Assembly (NCBI GenBank): GCA_010015745.1
Contig: ML978208.1
Span: 1-64,000, forward strand
DNA length: 64,000 bases
Direction: 5' to 3'
Source of the DNA: Setomelanomma holmii
Taxonomy: Eukaryota; Ascomycota; Dothideomycetes; Pleosporales; Phaeosphaeriaceae
Shown: positions 22,399 through 33,962 of the stretch, one piece after another
Position numbering within the stretch: position 1 is the first letter of the stretch
How the letters are laid out: each line of letters starts with the position of its first letter
The notes under the pieces: model-generated
What the model was told of the DNA's origin: nothing
What the model saw: only the letters and a program-made list of their open reading frames with translations
Database searches by the model: none
Translations under genes and position numbers: made by a program

Positions 22399-23948
22399 CT
22401 ATAATCCAGTGATCATCTCCGTCATCTCCTTGGTGCTCTTGCCCGCACGCGAGCTCTTGATGATATTCTGGATCATCTCCTCGACGTTGTCCCAATCACT
22501 AGTATCGATAGGGTGAAGGTCGGTCTTGAAGTAGTTGGCGATGGCGTGCAGCTGTTCCCAGCTCTGTCGATCGTGTACGAAAGTAAGGGCGACACCGACG
22601 CGTCCGAATCGACCAGTGCGACCAATGCGGTGGAGGTAGGTCTCGGGGTCAGCTTCCCTGCCGTCGGCCATGGTGGGAACATCCTGCACGTTATCAGTAT
22701 GCGACTATCCTAAAGAGTTTCGAGAAGCCACTCACGTAATTGATGACCATGGTGACAGACTCCACATCGATACCGCGAGCAAGCACGTTGGTAGTGATTA
22801 GAACCTTGGCCTCACCACTTCGGAACTGGTCGATGACGCGATCACGCTCGGGACCCTCTAATGCACCACTCAGCTGAGCGACCTTGTGGCCCTCAGCAAC
22901 CATGCGCTTCTCGAGCTCTTCGGCAGTCCTTCGCGTCTAGACAGATCAGTAACACATCTCAAGCGTAGATTCCGTCTCACCTACTCGCACAAAGATAATC
23001 GATGAGGCCTGGGTCATCAGACCGTAGAACTTGAGGAGAGTCGCATACTTGTCGTTGTCCTTGTCGATATCGATGTAGAGCTGCTTGATACCCTCGATCG
23101 TAAGCTCTTCGTGGGCCAGCGTCAGGACGTTCGCGTTGGGCGCGAAGCGATTGGCGTAGTTGATGACGGCGGGCGGGAAGGTCGCAGAGAACAAGACTGT
23201 CTGGATGCTCTTGGGAAGCAGCGTCTTCACGCGAGTACACTGCTCGCCTAAGCCTTGCTGGTCCAACATGTTGTCTGCTTCGTCGAGAACGAGGATCTTG
23301 ATGCCGTCTGCCTTGATGAGCTTCCGCCTCAGCTGCTCTTGGACTGTTCCCGGTGTGCCGACAAGGACATGCGCCTCAAACCTCTGATTCCTCCTGCTCG
23401 GATCAGGAATAGCAGCCATTGTCTTGAGACCCTCCATGAACTGCCCCATATGTGTGATGACACCGAGAATCTGTCGAGCGAGCTCTCGGCTGGGCGCAAG
23501 AGCAAGCGCTTGAGGCTCTACCCTCGAAATGTCGATTCGCGAGAGGATGTTCAGCGAGAAAGCAGCCGTCTTGCCGGTACCGGACTGCGACTGCGCAATC
23601 ATGTTTGTGGGTGGATCCAGGAGCAGGAGGGGCAGGGCCTTTTCCTGAATCTTTGACGGCTTGCGGAAGTTCATGTGTTGGATGCCCTTGAGCAGCTCAT
23701 CAGATCTACATATGTTAGTACTTGATGCGATTCAAAGTGTTACTTGCGTACAGCTTGAGCTCTTCAAACGACTTGGCTGAGTACAAAGGGTTGTTGGGGT
23801 CCGCCTGCATGTCCGCGAGCTTCACCTCAACCTTGTACTCGGTCTCCGCAAGAGGTGAGCCATTGGCAACCTCTCCACCGCCGTCGACTTGCGCCTGCGC
23901 GACCGTGAACTCCTCGGCCGGCTCTGTGACGGGCTCGGAAGTAGACAT
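22399..23948 (-). CDS. DBP5: DEAD-box RNA helicase Dbp5 (mRNA export)
   Basis: Four exons (23752..23948, 22985..23705, 22736..22936, 22399..22683) separated by 46-, 48- and 52-bp introns encode 467 residues, close to the yeast length. All helicase motifs are visible: FRKPSKIQEKALP (Q motif), AQSQSGTGKTAAFS (Walker A), PSRELARQ, VGTPGTV, LVLDEADNML (DEAD), LFSATFPP, IIFVRTRRTAEEL, TNVLARGIDV and HRIGRTGRFGR. The TPGT motif and short acidic N-terminus fit Dbp5 rather than eIF4A. Dbp5 works at the cytoplasmic face of the nuclear pore, where Gle1/IP6 activate it to strip export factors from mRNPs. It diverges from BZZ1 across 671 bp. Confidence 0.92.
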
Positions 23949-24619
23949 GGTGAGGTAGGGTGCGCTGGTCCGCTGTTGTTGTTTTGAGGCTGGACAAGCG
24001 GGTATGAGGCGGTGTCGAAAAGTGCTGGTGGGGTCTTTAGCGCAAGCAACTGTGGGCTACACGACACAGATTAGCACTGCGGACAAGGCTAGATATTTGT
24101 GCGCGAAAGAGACAAAGTAACAAAGTGTGTGCGAGGTGCTTTGTCTTGAAGGCTATTGTTTGGGAGGTCAAAGCAACGCGAAATTCCATGAGCTCGAGCC
24201 CTGGCTCATGCTTAACGCGGGGCAACTCCAGGCGGATGGAGCGACGTCGCGCTAAACCATATGAGGCCTTGCGGCTTGCATGAACAGCAGCTGCGCGCGA
24301 GGTGAATGTGGCATGCAGAAGTCGAACCTCAGCATGGCTTGATGCTTCGGGAACATCTTCGCGAAACCAACACGAGCATCAATTAGTTATTGAAACTGTA
24401 ACACATCCACGGGACACCGACGGCACAGATCCCGGCTTCCCAGTCTCGGCGCACCGCCCCAGCCCGTTCGTCAGCCATCGAGCCCCACCAATTGGGCTGC
24501 TGGGACATCCGCATAGCCTCCCGCAGTGCGCCCGCTGTCTCCTTCACGAGTCTCACACGCTCATGCCCAGGGCGCCGATGCCCTTACAGCGATCCCTGGC
24601 TTGACGCCTCGACTGAAGC
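23949..24619. promoter_or_regulatory. Bidirectional region DBP5 / BZZ1
   Basis: 671 bp between divergent starts, containing both promoters. A 100-codon plus-strand frame (24302-24604) shows no family features and is not called. No defined binding site was identified. Confidence 0.45.
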
Positions 24620-27203
24620 ATGGAGGTCGACATTGCGCCCCAATTTGGCGCCGAATTGAAGGTAGCAAGCTCCTGCATGCGTGGTTGAACATGAACTGAT
24701 CCGGATATTTCGCAGGATGGCTTCAAGTCCGTCAACGCATGGGTATGTCCCCTACACCACAAACCTTTGAACGGCTTCCTCAGAATCTCTCCGCCGCCCA
24801 TTCGACGCTTGTAATGTGTAGAGGCTGATCGAGGAGGCTATAGGTCTCCGGCGGAATAGCTTGGCTCGACGACATCCAACAATTCTACCGAGAACGGAGC
24901 GCGATCGAGAAGGAATACTCGGCCAAGCTCAGTGCTTTGGCCAAGAAATACTATGAAAAGAAGGCACGGAAAGTGAGCAGCCTGAGTGTTGGCGACACCC
25001 CCACTGTTACCCCAGGCTCGCTTGAGAGGTGAGGCCGCTTCCCCTTCGCAACGGCGGTGTACTGAACCTCAAGACAGTGCCTCCATGACAACATGGGGTG
25101 TCCAACTCAGCACTCTTGAATCACGAGCCTCGGAACACGATCAGTTCGCCGGTGCCCTCGTTTCCCAGCTTGCCGACCCGCTAAAGACTCTCGCGACCAA
25201 ATACGAAGAGTTGCGCAAATTGCACGGTGACTATGCCGCGAAGCTAGAGAAGGAGCGCGACAGTCAGTACGCAGAACTCCGCAAGCAAAAGGGCAAATAC
25301 GACAGCGTATGTCAGGAAGTCGAGAATCGTCGAAAGAAGAGTGACAGCGCATTTGACCACGGAAAGAGCAAGGCACGAAACGCTTTCGAACAGCAGCAAG
25401 TCGAGATGCGCAATATCAAGGTACGAGACTCAATATTTGCTACCGTCGAAAGCTAACTTGCGTAGAACACCTACATTATCAGCATAAACGTAACGAACAA
25501 GCAGAAGGAGATGTACTATCATGAGTACGTTCCTGAGCTTTTAGACGTAAGTTGCTAGTCGGTCTTCGTAGAATGCTACTGAACTTTCACAGAGCCTACA
25601 AGATCTCTCGGAGACGCGAGTAAACAAATTGAACTCGATATGGTCCCTGGCAGCAAGCATAGAAGCACAAACACTCTCGCGCAGCACCGAATACATGAAG
25701 CATCTCTCGGCCGAAATACCTCGCAATAACCCCCTCCTTGACTCCATGATGTTTGTGCGACACAACGCGGGTGGATGGCAAGAACCTGGAGATTTTCAAT
25801 TTGAGCCCAGCCCAGTCTGGCTGGACGACGGTAGCATCGCCGTTGACGATTCTGCCTCCACTTTCCTGCGCAACGTCCTTACCAAGACGAAAGCCTCTTT
25901 GGGAGAATATAGGCGCGAACTCGACAAGAAGCGTAAAGAGGTCGAGAATGCGAAGACTGTGCGCCGCAATATCAGAGAAGGGAAGGACAAAAGAGACGAA
26001 GTGGATGTCGTACGAGCAGTGTTTGCGATTCAAGAGGCGATGCACGATATAGAACGTCAAAAGGTCAGCGCGGAAGTTGAGGTGTCGACCATCACATCGG
26101 TCGTAGGCGATCTAAGCATCGGCGCGAGAAACCACAACTTCAAGTCGCAGACGTTCAAGATACCCACAAACTGCGACTTGTGTGGCGACCGAATATGGGG
26201 ACTGTCTGCAAAAGGGTTTGACTGCCGTGATTGCGGTTACACCTGCCACAGCAAATGCGAGATGAAAGTCCCAGCTGATTGTCCGGGCGAACAGACCAAA
26301 GAAGAGAAGAAGAAGCTGAAGGAGGAACGGCAGAAGTCGACACACACTATAACATCGTCAAATGGTGCTGCGACAGGGTCGCAACAGGATATGCCCAGGT
26401 TAGGACGAAGCGATACTGTCAACTCGATGAATACCCTCAGTTCTGGCTATTCGACCACGGCACATAGATCGATATCAGGAGGCATGTCGCCCACGATGGA
26501 AGATCCTCCTCCCGTGGAAAAGAAGGCTCCAGCTCCAGCCCCGGGTGCCAGAAGGAATCGCATTGTCGCCCCTCCACCTGCGCAATATATCAAAGATGAT
26601 GACGATCTACCTCCGCCCACGCCAAAGGGTGCCGAGGTCAAGGGTAGGATGCTTTACGGTTACGAAGCAAATGGCGAAGGGGAGTTGACAGTCCCTGAAG
26701 GCAGGGATGTCGCCATCTTGGAACCCGATGGTAGGTCTTATGCCAATTTGTCCCCCATGTTCCAAATCCTGCTGGGCGCAACGCTCACAAATGACTACAC
26801 AGACGCGGGATGGATGAAGGTCCGCGCCGGCTCTAAGGAAGGCCTTGTCCCCTCTTCATACGTGGAGGTGCTCACAGCGACTCCGCCGACTACTGCATCC
26901 ACCTTCTCATCATCGAATCGGCCCGACTCAACATACTCGGCATCATCAGCATCAACTACAAACTTGCATGCTGCTGTGGCAGGCAAAAAGAAGGGCCCAG
27001 CCGTGGCGCCAAAGAGAGGCGCGAAAAAGCTGAAGTACGTGGAGGCGCTGTACGACTACACAGCACAGAGTGAAGCAGAGCACTCTATGGCTGAGGGCGA
27101 TCGGTTCGTACTCATCAACATGGACGCAGGAGATGGGTGGGCAGACGTGGAAAAGGACGGCGTTGTACGGAGCGTGCCAGCAAACTACATTCAACAAGTT
27201 TAG
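24620..27203 (+). CDS. BZZ1: Bzz1-type F-BAR / C1 / SH3 protein
   Basis: Seven exons: 24620..24661, 24716..24742, 24844..25028, 25078..25420, 25466..25546, 25593..26730 and 26803..27203, giving 738 residues. The N-terminal F-BAR region includes WLDDIQQFYRERSAIEKEYSAKL, and coiled coil follows to about residue 380. Next is a C1 zinc-finger module (HNFKSQTFKIPTNCDLCGDRIWG...CHSKC...C), then two SH3 domains (LYGYEANGEGELTVPEG...GLVPSSYVEV and ALYDYTAQSEAEHSMAEGD...VPANYIQQV) joined by a Pro-rich linker. Bzz1 binds Las17/WASP and type I myosins and drives Arp2/3 actin assembly at endocytic sites. Exon 2 is only 27 nt. The last intron (26731..26802) is 72 bp, a multiple of three and free of stops, so retaining it would insert 24 residues inside SH3-1. 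Confidence 0.9.
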
Positions 27204-29220
27204 AGCACTTGTATGGCGATGATTCGGGAGCTAAGTCTGGTGTGAACGTTGTCGCATTGCATTGGAGGCGTCGTCATATCACTTGTGTGGTAGAGTGGAA
27301 TTGCATATCAGATCACTGCATCATTGTCTCTCCCGTCATACAGCTTGAATCCTCGTGCACGCGTGTCTGAGACACAGAAAACGAGTGCGGCTGCTGTAGA
27401 ACATTCGATGCATGACATGTTTCTAGAGGCTGCAAGATCGGCGCAAGGCTTGACGTTGCAGCGAGAACATGTGGTCTAGCGCCAGGGGTTCCGTCTCACA
27501 CTCGTTAGCTTTGAGCAAACCTCCTTCTGCATCACCATTTTCCATCAGCCTACTGTAAGACTGTGGCCATCTCGTGGATATGCGTAGCTTCAGTCGATGA
27601 GCAAACACCTGAGAGCATTTTGCTAGCACACCTGGGCGCACGACACAGTACGACTTGCGGCGCAACCATCGCTTACGGTAGAAATGCCTGGACTTGTGCC
27701 ACAAAAGAGATGGGGTCAATTTCCGCCAGCGTCGACAGAGCCTACAGCGCGATGGAAGTATATACAGTAAACATCTTGATGGTCGCCGATGTCTACCGAC
27801 ACAATGGACGGCCAATGCTGACCCTGTCTTTTTAAAGCGCCGAACATGTCGCGAGCGGTTCAGCTAGCATCTGTGCAGACCATGCTCCTTGACGCCGCAA
27901 ACACGACATGAGTACCCAATAGCTCATGCTGCAGGTATACGCTGGACTCACGCGCCGACGAAGAGAACTTTGAGCCGAGCACTCGATCTGTTGAACTCGA
28001 GGTCGGCCGAGGAAGAGCAGAGAGAAGCATCAGCCTGACATGGTCCACACTGTGACAAGCAGGAAGAGGTACCGACCGTTGCTATCATGTCTCTCCCTAC
28101 TGTGCCACAATATGCGAACCGCAATGTGGCAGCTCGTGGAATGCGAACGCTTGGGTGTAGTCAGGGATCCATCGTTACACAGCAGCCGAGCAGAGCGAAC
28201 AAGGCCACAGTCGCGCGGGAAGCTGATGGCCCATGATCACCTGGAATTAGCAGCAATTCAATGCCATGCTGGGAACGCCAGAACCTGTCTTCTTCGAGCG
28301 ACTGTGCCTCAGCCTAGATCAGGTCTCACGCGCTTGAGGAACCCGCCATGATATGTTTGGGTACACATAGGTGGCACAGCTTGTTGGCTTCACTATACTC
28401 ATGAGGCACCCAATGCAACAGTACCACAAGCCTAATATTGGGTGAATCCACTCGATTCCCTACAGTCGCAGAGGCCCTCTTCACTTCTTTCCTTACTGAT
28501 TGTCATGTCTGTGTGAAGGTGTCTCTCATTCACTTCTCTGACTCCACACTGCTGCCTGTCTTTACCCCGTGCGCCATCACTTCTTCGCCTCTAGCAAGCT
28601 CGACATTTCGGGCGTGCGCTGTGACTTTGTCCCTAGAGATATCCAAGCTACGGTCAGGTTGCAAAGCCGCGTCAACCGGACTCTTGTGGCGAGTGCTGGA
28701 GGGCATTCTAGATCGAGGTATGCACATTCCCTCAACTGCTACGCCTTCCCTCGCAAACAGGGAGCAACCACGCTAGCAGGACCCTTGCCTTGGCACCACG
28801 CCATACAAACAACTACTCCCTCACCCCCGACGTCGATTTCTTCGTGTGACTTACAACTGCGACAGATTCAAGTAAGGTCTCACTTCACCGTGGCTCACGC
28901 CTTTACACACTCATTTTTTGCGCCTCCACCCGGGGATCTATCTCCAGTTCACTCATTAGGTGCTATCGAGTATACTTGACGCTCCTTCCTCATTCCAGCA
29001 ACGGCACGTGGCAATAACAAACAACAAAAGCGACCCAGGACAGTGCCTCCAGGCACGCCTTTCCAGCGCATCAAACTCCCTAGGACAACAGCGCGACCAT
29101 CCTCAGGAAGCGCCAAGGTTCGTAGACCTGCCGATCGCACTTTCCGCATCACTGCCTGACAACCATAGAAGGTACCTGTAACTTTGGATTAGAGTGTCAC
29201 CACAGCGGCGAATGCTCAAT
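27204..29220. other. 2-kb intergenic region
   Basis: This lies between BZZ1 and the SUN gene. ORFs of 60-136 codons occur on both strands but overlap without splice support or recognisable domains. The last ~300 bp probably form the SUN gene's promoter and leader. I see no RNA gene. Confidence 0.45.
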
Positions 29221-30693
29221 ATGAGGATATCTGATATTGCTACGATTGCTGCGGTGGCCGGGGTGGCTGCCGCCGGACCGCATGGTTATCTGCATCGCCA
29301 TGCTCACCGCGACGCTCGTCCTGATGCTGTCGTGTATGCGCCCGCTGCGATCGAAACAGTTCTGAAGTACATCCTCGACGGCCACGAGATCTCCGCTGAG
29401 GACGTTCGCCAAGGCATAGCCAATGGCACTCTTGAATGGGGCTCCGATGGAAACCTGTCCTCGTCGGCGAAGGCTCCCGTAGCACTTCCAACACCACAGC
29501 CAACGCCGGAGCAAAAGCCAAACCCCGTTGATTACAAGCCCAAGCCTGATCCAAAGCCTTCCGTGTCCGCGTCGCCAACCCAGGAACCGGCGGCGACCAC
29601 TTCGTCCCAAGCCGCCCCAAAGCCATCAGGATCAGCTTCTCATGTCGACACTTCTTTGAAGACAGCAGATCAATTAGTTGACAGCAACGGATACTGTGCT
29701 TCCTGCGACATCGAGTTCCCCAACAACAAGATCCCTTGTACTCAATTCCCATATGGCTACGGTGCCATGCCAATTCAACAGGAGGGCCTTGGCGGCTGGT
29801 CGGGTATCCAAGATCCTGTCTATCGCGGTGTCGACGGCTTCGACAACATCAGGACCACCGTCTCTGGAACCTGCAAGGATGGATCGTGCTGTACACCCGG
29901 CAGCTTCTGCTCTTATGGTTGCCCCAATCCATACCTGAAGAACTCCTTCCCAAAGAAGCAGGGCCGGACCGGGCAGACTGTCGGTGGCTTGTACTGCAAC
30001 GACAACGGGATGTTGGAGATGGCTGACGGTTCTATCGGCAAGACCATGTGTGGTCCTGACTCTCGGCACATGAAGGTGAAAGTGCAGAACAAGTTGTCTA
30101 AATCCGTTTCCATCTGCCGTACCGACTACCCAGGTTAGTCTTTCTCTCTTCTTTCCGCGATCCGTTTACTGACTTCATCTAGGCACCGAGTCCATGACAT
30201 TCCCATTGACCGTCGGTCCGGGCCAAACCGGCTTTCTGGCAAACCCTGACCAGAACAAGTACTTCTTCTGGAGCGAAAACCCGACCTCGGCTCATTACTA
30301 TGTCAACAAGCAGGGAGTTTCCGAGAGCGATGCGTGTACGTGGGCAAAACCAGGCGACGACCGAGGCAATTGGGCGCCTGCAATCATCGGGACTTCATGG
30401 GACGACATCAACATGAACCAAGGCTTCTCCAGCCTAAAGCAAAACGAGCTCAGGAAGGATGTTTCCCTGGACTACTCCATCACCTTCACTGGCGACGGCG
30501 TCACGTCTCCTTGCAAGTACAAGAAGTCGTCAGATCAATACTGCCAGGCAGACGATTGCTGGAGTCGAAAAACCGATCCTGACAGAGGCTGCACGGTACA
30601 TTCAACCATCCGTTTCACTCAGCATCTGCTAACATATCATAGGCTGGCACCAAAGAAGGCGACACACTCCTCATCGTTCTTTCTGATGACTAG
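29221..30693 (+). CDS. SUN-family cell-wall protein (GH132)
   Basis: Exons are 29221..30133, 30183..30595 and 30643..30693 (introns 49 and 47 bp), giving 458 residues. The short hydrophobic leader (IATIAAVAGVAAAGP) is a signal peptide; an ATG at 29212 is equally possible. A His-rich stretch (HGYLHRHAHRDA) and a Pro/Ser/Thr-rich linker follow. The Cys-rich C-terminal SUN domain includes YCASCDIEFP, QEGLGGWSGIQDP, SCCTPGSFCSYGCPNPYLK, GGLYCNDNGML and TAHYYVNKQG-like residues in exon 2. SUN proteins (Sim1/Uth1/Nca3/Sun4 in yeast) bind and modify beta-1,3-glucan and act in septation and wall remodelling. The 17-codon last exon ends TKEGDTLLIVLSDD. Confidence 0.88.
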
Positions 30694-31160
30694 CGCTTGT
30701 GCCATGTTGGCGCCAGAAGTACGATAGCTGCCATCTCGAGTTCTTCCCTTGTCCCGGATCGATCATAGTTGGTTGTCTCGAACAGATAGCATATTGCTTT
30801 GTACATTCGTCATTTCGAGACTCGCCTCAAGGGGGGTCTCATTATGTGATACAGATCTCGACGAGCTTTTTGGAGGAGGTTTTGGATTTTGCCGACATCT
30901 TTTCCACGAGCACTCACAGATCTCGGTCACGAAAATTTCTCTTCACTGTATGTACATTACTTCACATGCACATAGCGCTTTTTTTTTTTTGGAATGGCTC
31001 TGTCGACGGATAGGCTGGGGCGTTGAGAGGAAAGCACCTTTTCGGATTCATATCTCGGCCGGTCGGCAGGCGGTGCTTCAATCCTCATGTTGATACCTCT
31101 TCAAAGACAATCTGAAAGATTCTCTCATCCCTCCCATTCACACGCGCGATCAACGTCTGC
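30694..31160. other. Spacer between convergent SUN and EFM7 genes
   Basis: 467 bp with the 3' flanks of both genes. A run of 12 T occurs at 30979-30990. Small ORFs are unsupported. Confidence 0.5.
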
Positions 31161-32480
31161 TCACTTCGGCCAACCAAGCTCATACCCATACACCGTCCTT
31201 CTTAACAGCTCATCACCCGGATCCTCTTCAAACATGACCTTATCCATGACCTTCTCAAACGTCTTCTCAACCACGAATCCAGCCTCGCGCGCTAGATCGA
31301 AGAAAGCCAGATCCTTCTCTAGCAACCACGGTCGATACGGCGTGAAGAACACATATGCTCGTGACTCTGCCGCTTTCTTGAGCGTTAATTGTACCGTCTC
31401 GATTAACTTTGCGTGCTCGGAGTGATTGAAGAGTAGGTCTGCTAGGATGAGGACGTCAAATCCTGAGGAGTCGCTGCTACTGGGTAAGTGCTTGATAACT
31501 TCGTCGATTGGTGCACCCCATAGATAGCCTTCGGCGACTATATTTTTCTCACTCCCCCTCCCATGCCCATGCCCAATAGCAGTCGTAGTCGAAGGTAGTA
31601 ATCCGCAGTTTTCAATATTCCACCGTAGATTGTCGATCAAGTCGGCGTCCGGGTAGTCTGTGACAACGACGGTGGAGGCCCCGGATAGGGCGCAGACGAG
31701 GCTGGGCAGACCGGCGCCGGCGCCGAGTTCGAGAACGGTGCGGGAGTGGAGGAGGGTGGCGGCGTGCGATTCGAGGTAGGTTGAGGTTGTGCGGCCGGCG
31801 TTCCAGAGGTGGTGGCCCTGGATGGAGTTAGGGAGGATTTTGGTTGTGTGATTGGGGTCGGATGTGTGGAAAAGTGGAAGAGCATGTGATTGAATGACGT
31901 GCTTCTGTAGGATTTCTAGAGTGTGAATGGTATGCTGGAAGAGAAATGTATGGAAATGGTGACGAAGGTCAACGCAACGCACTGTTGTTTCTGTGCACCA
32001 ATGTTGCTTGGCCTGGCATGCCAGTGGGTGATGATGGCAAGATGAGATCAAGACATCTCCTCTCTACCAAGTATACGAGTAACCGCGACCTTGAACGAGG
32101 TTTCAAACATGGGCCAAAGAAGATATGCGCATGTTTACAGCCTGCTAGAATGGTAAAAGAATGCATGAATTGCAGACTAAGAACGCACGAAGAACATCAA
32201 TGACGGAAATAATGGTGCACGAGGACATTTAGACAGGGGTAAGAAGATACCAAGAATGACCAGAGCAGCATCTCAATGATGCAAGTAACGTTCGATAGAG
32301 ACATGGAAATTGAAATCTGATATGACCTACCCAAAGCGGATTGTGGCCGACTAGGCGCACGGTGATTTCCTGACCAGAAAGCAACTTGTGAGATGCGAAA
32401 GATGGCTGCTTTTCTGGTTCATAGAAGTCGGCGGGCTCTTGGAAGAGGTCAATGCCCTCCTCGTCGGCCTCTGAAATCAT
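31161..32480 (-). CDS. EFM7: EFM7/Nnt1-type protein methyltransferase
   Basis: Exon 1 (32331..32480) encodes LFQEPADFYEPE, FASHKLLSG and RLVGHNPLW. Exon 2 (31161..31817) resumes with GHHLWNAGRTT. Joined across the intron this reproduces the continuous PLWGHxLWNAG signature of the family (268 residues). VLELGAGAGLPSLVC is the SAM-binding motif I, TDYPDADLIDNL motif II, and DVLILADLLFNHSEH the post-I catalytic block. Yeast Efm7 trimethylates the N-terminal glycine of eEF1A and dimethylates the adjacent lysine. The intron is 513 bp (31818..32330), about ten times the local norm. Its 3' part is an open frame that falsely extends exon 2 to 32051. The ATG at 32480 was chosen for its match to the family N-terminus. 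Confidence 0.85.
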
Positions 32481-33962
32481 TGCAGAAGGCAGGTCGTGAC
32501 GAATGGGTGGCTTGGCAGTGGCAGATATTTTGGTTATGCAAGCGGAAGGAGCCACCAGCCACGTCACGTGCAGCACCAGCCCCAACGCTTTTTGCGGAGA
32601 TGTGGCTTTGATCTCGAGAGTACCGTGGTTTCTGTGGTACGATCGCGTCAGCGCCCCTCACACGATAAGCTGGCTAGCCTCAGGATTTTCTGCCGTCGGC
32701 TCTCGTACACTTTGAAAATGTTGTGAAACTATCCGGGCCTTATTGTGGCTTGACGCGGACAAAGTTTGGAACTTGTGGCTCATCATTGTTTCGTCTAGGC
32801 TCTGGAGCGCTTCGAGAAGACGTCAATGGACTCACGCACGAGGGCAGCACCACCGTTGTTACTGTCGACTCCAGTTTGTTGGTTCTTCGGCTGCAGCATC
32901 GCGCACACCTGATCAGATTTCTGTTGGCGCCGGTGCAGGGAAGATCCCCAAGCGCTCTAGTCAATCCGGCTCCACAGGGTCTTCCACGGTTCAGAGGAGG
33001 AGCGACGTCGACCTCGCACCTTCCTTTGTCGACTGTCGCCAACGCTTCTTCTTATAACATTCAACACGTCCCTTCTCACGATACAACAAATCTTCCTCTA
33101 CGCTCTCAATTTCTCCGTAACCTTTAAGGCACTCGCCACTCGTTCTGAGCCTCGGAAGCTTACCCCGTTGAGCTGCTGACATAATAACTTGCGCATATCG
33201 CATCCAACGACATTCTTCGATGAGGAAACACCCCGCGCGAAACCGCCCTGAACCCCGAGTGACCAAGCCTTGAAGCGAGAGACGGGTTCCTAGGGCTCTT
33301 GAACGCCTCGAGGATAGGGTGCGACACACTCCGTTACGTGGTCTGAGTCCATTCACGGTACACCAGCACCAATCGACAACTTTGGAGATTTCTGCGCAGC
33401 CCTGGACGACAGCGCTCTCGCGTAAACTCCCTTGTCCAGACCCGGGTTGCAAGGAAAGGTCGCCTTTTCTCGTTTGTGCGGCGTCGAAGCGTCCGCCATC
33501 GACGAAATTCCGAGATCGCTTGCACGTGTGCACCTCCCACCTTCTACGCTTGTCCCACCTCACCACGGATACTGCGGCCAGCCGTCGGCACCAGGATTAT
33601 CTTTCCAGCCACACGGGACTTGGACCCTCTTCGCTGCACACGCTCGGTCCAATCCCGAGCGACTAGTTCTTCCCTGGTCAGACACCGACAGCAGAACAGG
33701 TCGAGCTCCGTTGATCTTTGCCATACGGCCAGGATCCTCTGCCTTTCTGTCTGCATTGCCGCCTGCAGGACAAGCCTGGCGCAACGCGCCATTTGCCAAT
33801 TTTGCCCCTCCGAAGTACACTACCCAGTGTGCCGCGTGCCCCGAGATCAAAGACACGCCTTCTTCAGTCTCCGAACCTGCCTTATTCTGACCAATACACG
33901 GAGCGCAAACTGGCTCATCTGCTTCAACGTGCGCAAGTTTTCGGGAGTCCTAGTCTGCCATC
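32481..33962. other. Divergent region EFM7 / copper-fist gene
   Basis: 1.48 kb. ORFs up to 190 codons exist on both strands but contradict each other and show no domains. The stretch most likely holds the two promoters and a long leader for the copper-fist gene. Confidence 0.45.

Noticed and set aside
24302..24604. 100-codon ORF just upstream of BZZ1
   Set aside because: Its composition is not protein-like and it occupies the bidirectional promoter. It may at most be an upstream ORF.
30334..30582. ORF inside the SUN gene in another frame
   Set aside because: It is a shadow frame of SUN exon 2, whose protein family match is clear.
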